Part shown: one piece after another, positions 40,682-40,889 of the stretch
How positions within the stretch are numbered: position 1 is the first letter of the stretch
Layout: every line of letters begins with the position of its first letter
IMG/VR virus record: IMGVR_UViG_3300020446_000022
Location: 1 to 40,889 of that record
DNA length: 40,889 nt
Source of the DNA: a virus
Strand: one strand, 5' to 3'
Notes under the pieces: model-generated
The model's database searches: none
Seen by the model: the letters and a program-made list of their open reading frames with translations, nothing else
Told to the model about the DNA's origin: nothing
Program-made: the position numbers and the translations under genes

Positions 40682-40691
40682 CCTCTTCCTA
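40661..40691 (-). terminator. Rho-independent terminator after the DUF4278-like gene
   Basis: A perfect 9-bp stem, TAGGAAGAG with CTCTTCCTA (40691-40683 and 40677-40669 on the minus strand), with a 5-base loop, followed by eight T. It starts 6 bases after the stop of the 47-aa gene. Confidence 0.85.
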
Positions 40692-40697
40692 AAATGA

Positions 40698-40841
40698 TTA
40701 ACTGCAAGGTGATGCCTTGCTTTTAACTTTAAGACCACGATACATTAGTTCGTGTCTTTCACGCTTTGCTGCTTCATCAACAACTTTTGCGTTGTACTCT
40801 TCAGTGTCGTATTCGACACCACGATAAGTGACTTTTGCCAT
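40698..40841 (-). CDS. DUF4278-like small protein (47 aa)
   Basis: I translated this frame directly: MAKVTYRGVEYDTEEYNAKV, then an Ala/Arg/Glu helix and ELMYRGLKVKSKASPCS. The paired Y-R-G elements (TYRGVEYDTE and MYRGLKV) resemble DUF4278, a small family of cyanobacteria and their phages; function unknown. A good ribosome site GAGGAC lies 6 bases before the ATG and a strong terminator follows at once. The frame stays open upstream to the window edge, so a longer protein cannot be fully excluded, but the ribosome site favours this start. Confidence 0.72.
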   Translation of the reverse strand: MAKVTYRGVEYDTEEYNAKVVDEAAKRERHELMYRGLKVKSKASPCS

Positions 40842-40847
40842 TTGCTT

Positions 40848-40853
40848 GTCCTC
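40848..40853 (-). promoter_or_regulatory. Ribosome binding site of the DUF4278-like gene
   Basis: GAGGAC on the minus strand, 6 bases before ATG 40841. Clear Shine-Dalgarno sites are not obvious at several of the other starts checked in this window, so this one is a useful guide to the start. Confidence 0.6.
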
Positions 40854-40889
40854 GGTAGTAGGGGTTTTTAATCCCGTTCCTTCAGTCGG

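Noticed and set aside
1-40889. tRNA or rRNA genes, insertion sequences, integrase or attachment sites
   Set aside because: I saw no cloverleaf with conserved T-loop, no transposase and no integrase motif. Gaps between genes are too short to hide such elements. A tRNA-scan could confirm.
40842-40889. Possible coding extension upstream of the DUF4278-like gene and a weak GGG...CCC hairpin (GGGATTAAAAACCCC on the minus strand)
   Set aside because: Only 48 bases remain in the window; the frame is open by chance length, a ribosome site supports the inner ATG, and a 3-4 bp stem is too weak to call a terminator.

Overview
The window looks like part of the genome of a marine T4-like myovirus, most probably a cyanophage of Prochlorococcus or Synechococcus. 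It is AT-rich and very tightly packed, with ATGA and 1-17 bp overlaps. It carries recognisable T4 orthologues: baseplate gp5, gp26, gp48, gp53 and gp54, head completion gp4, replication/transcription proteins gp32, gp59 and gp33, and probably gp27. It also carries marine-phage accessory genes (phoH, thyX, several 2OG-Fe(II) oxygenases) and two small proteins that resemble cyanobacterial families (DUF1825 and DUF4278). A related marine host such as Pelagibacter cannot be excluded from sequence alone.

Almost everything is on the minus strand, so transcription mostly runs from high to low coordinates. Right end (40.9-36.6 kb): a replication, nucleotide and regulatory run. It holds a DUF4278-like ORF, a terminator overlapped by a sigma70-type promoter, two tiny overlapping ORFs, thyX, an 82-aa protein, phoH, a PD-(D/E)XK exonuclease, gp33, a 70-aa protein, gp59 and the DUF1825-like protein. 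gp32 follows with its own sigma70-like promoter. A small plus-strand island (33.05-35.65 kb) carries gp4, an unknown protein, gp48 and gp53. It is convergent with gp32 and divergent from gp54.

From 33.0 to 1.5 kb runs a late structural block: gp54-like, gp26, a 59-aa ORF, a tape-measure-like pair, gp27-like hub, gp5 OB protein, a Pro-tailed structural protein, a needle-like protein, a beta-helical baseplate/fibre protein, a 422-aa structural protein, a 1788-aa fibre, two small proteins, a 1969-aa fibre, a Gly-rich possible adhesin, five 2OG-oxygenase-like genes interleaved with two unknown genes, and a 690-aa fibre. A terminator closes this block. Beyond it lie an SF2 helicase, a 34-aa ORF and the start of a DNA methyltransferase, all coupled by ATGA overlaps.

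Promoter architecture is readable. ATAAATA/CTAAATA elements like the T4 late promoter sit 12-34 bases before most structural transcription units, often on the stop codon of the preceding gene. Vegetative sigma70-like promoters with 17-base spacers precede gp32, the small-ORF/thyX run and the helicase. The window encodes gp33, the expected co-activator of late promoters. The most notable items are the two terminator-promoter overlaps, the oxygenase cluster between fibre genes, the two paralogous self-cleaving (S74) giant fibres, a gp5 whose domains seem spread over separate genes, a gp32 with no cysteine, and several short genes that are easily missed.
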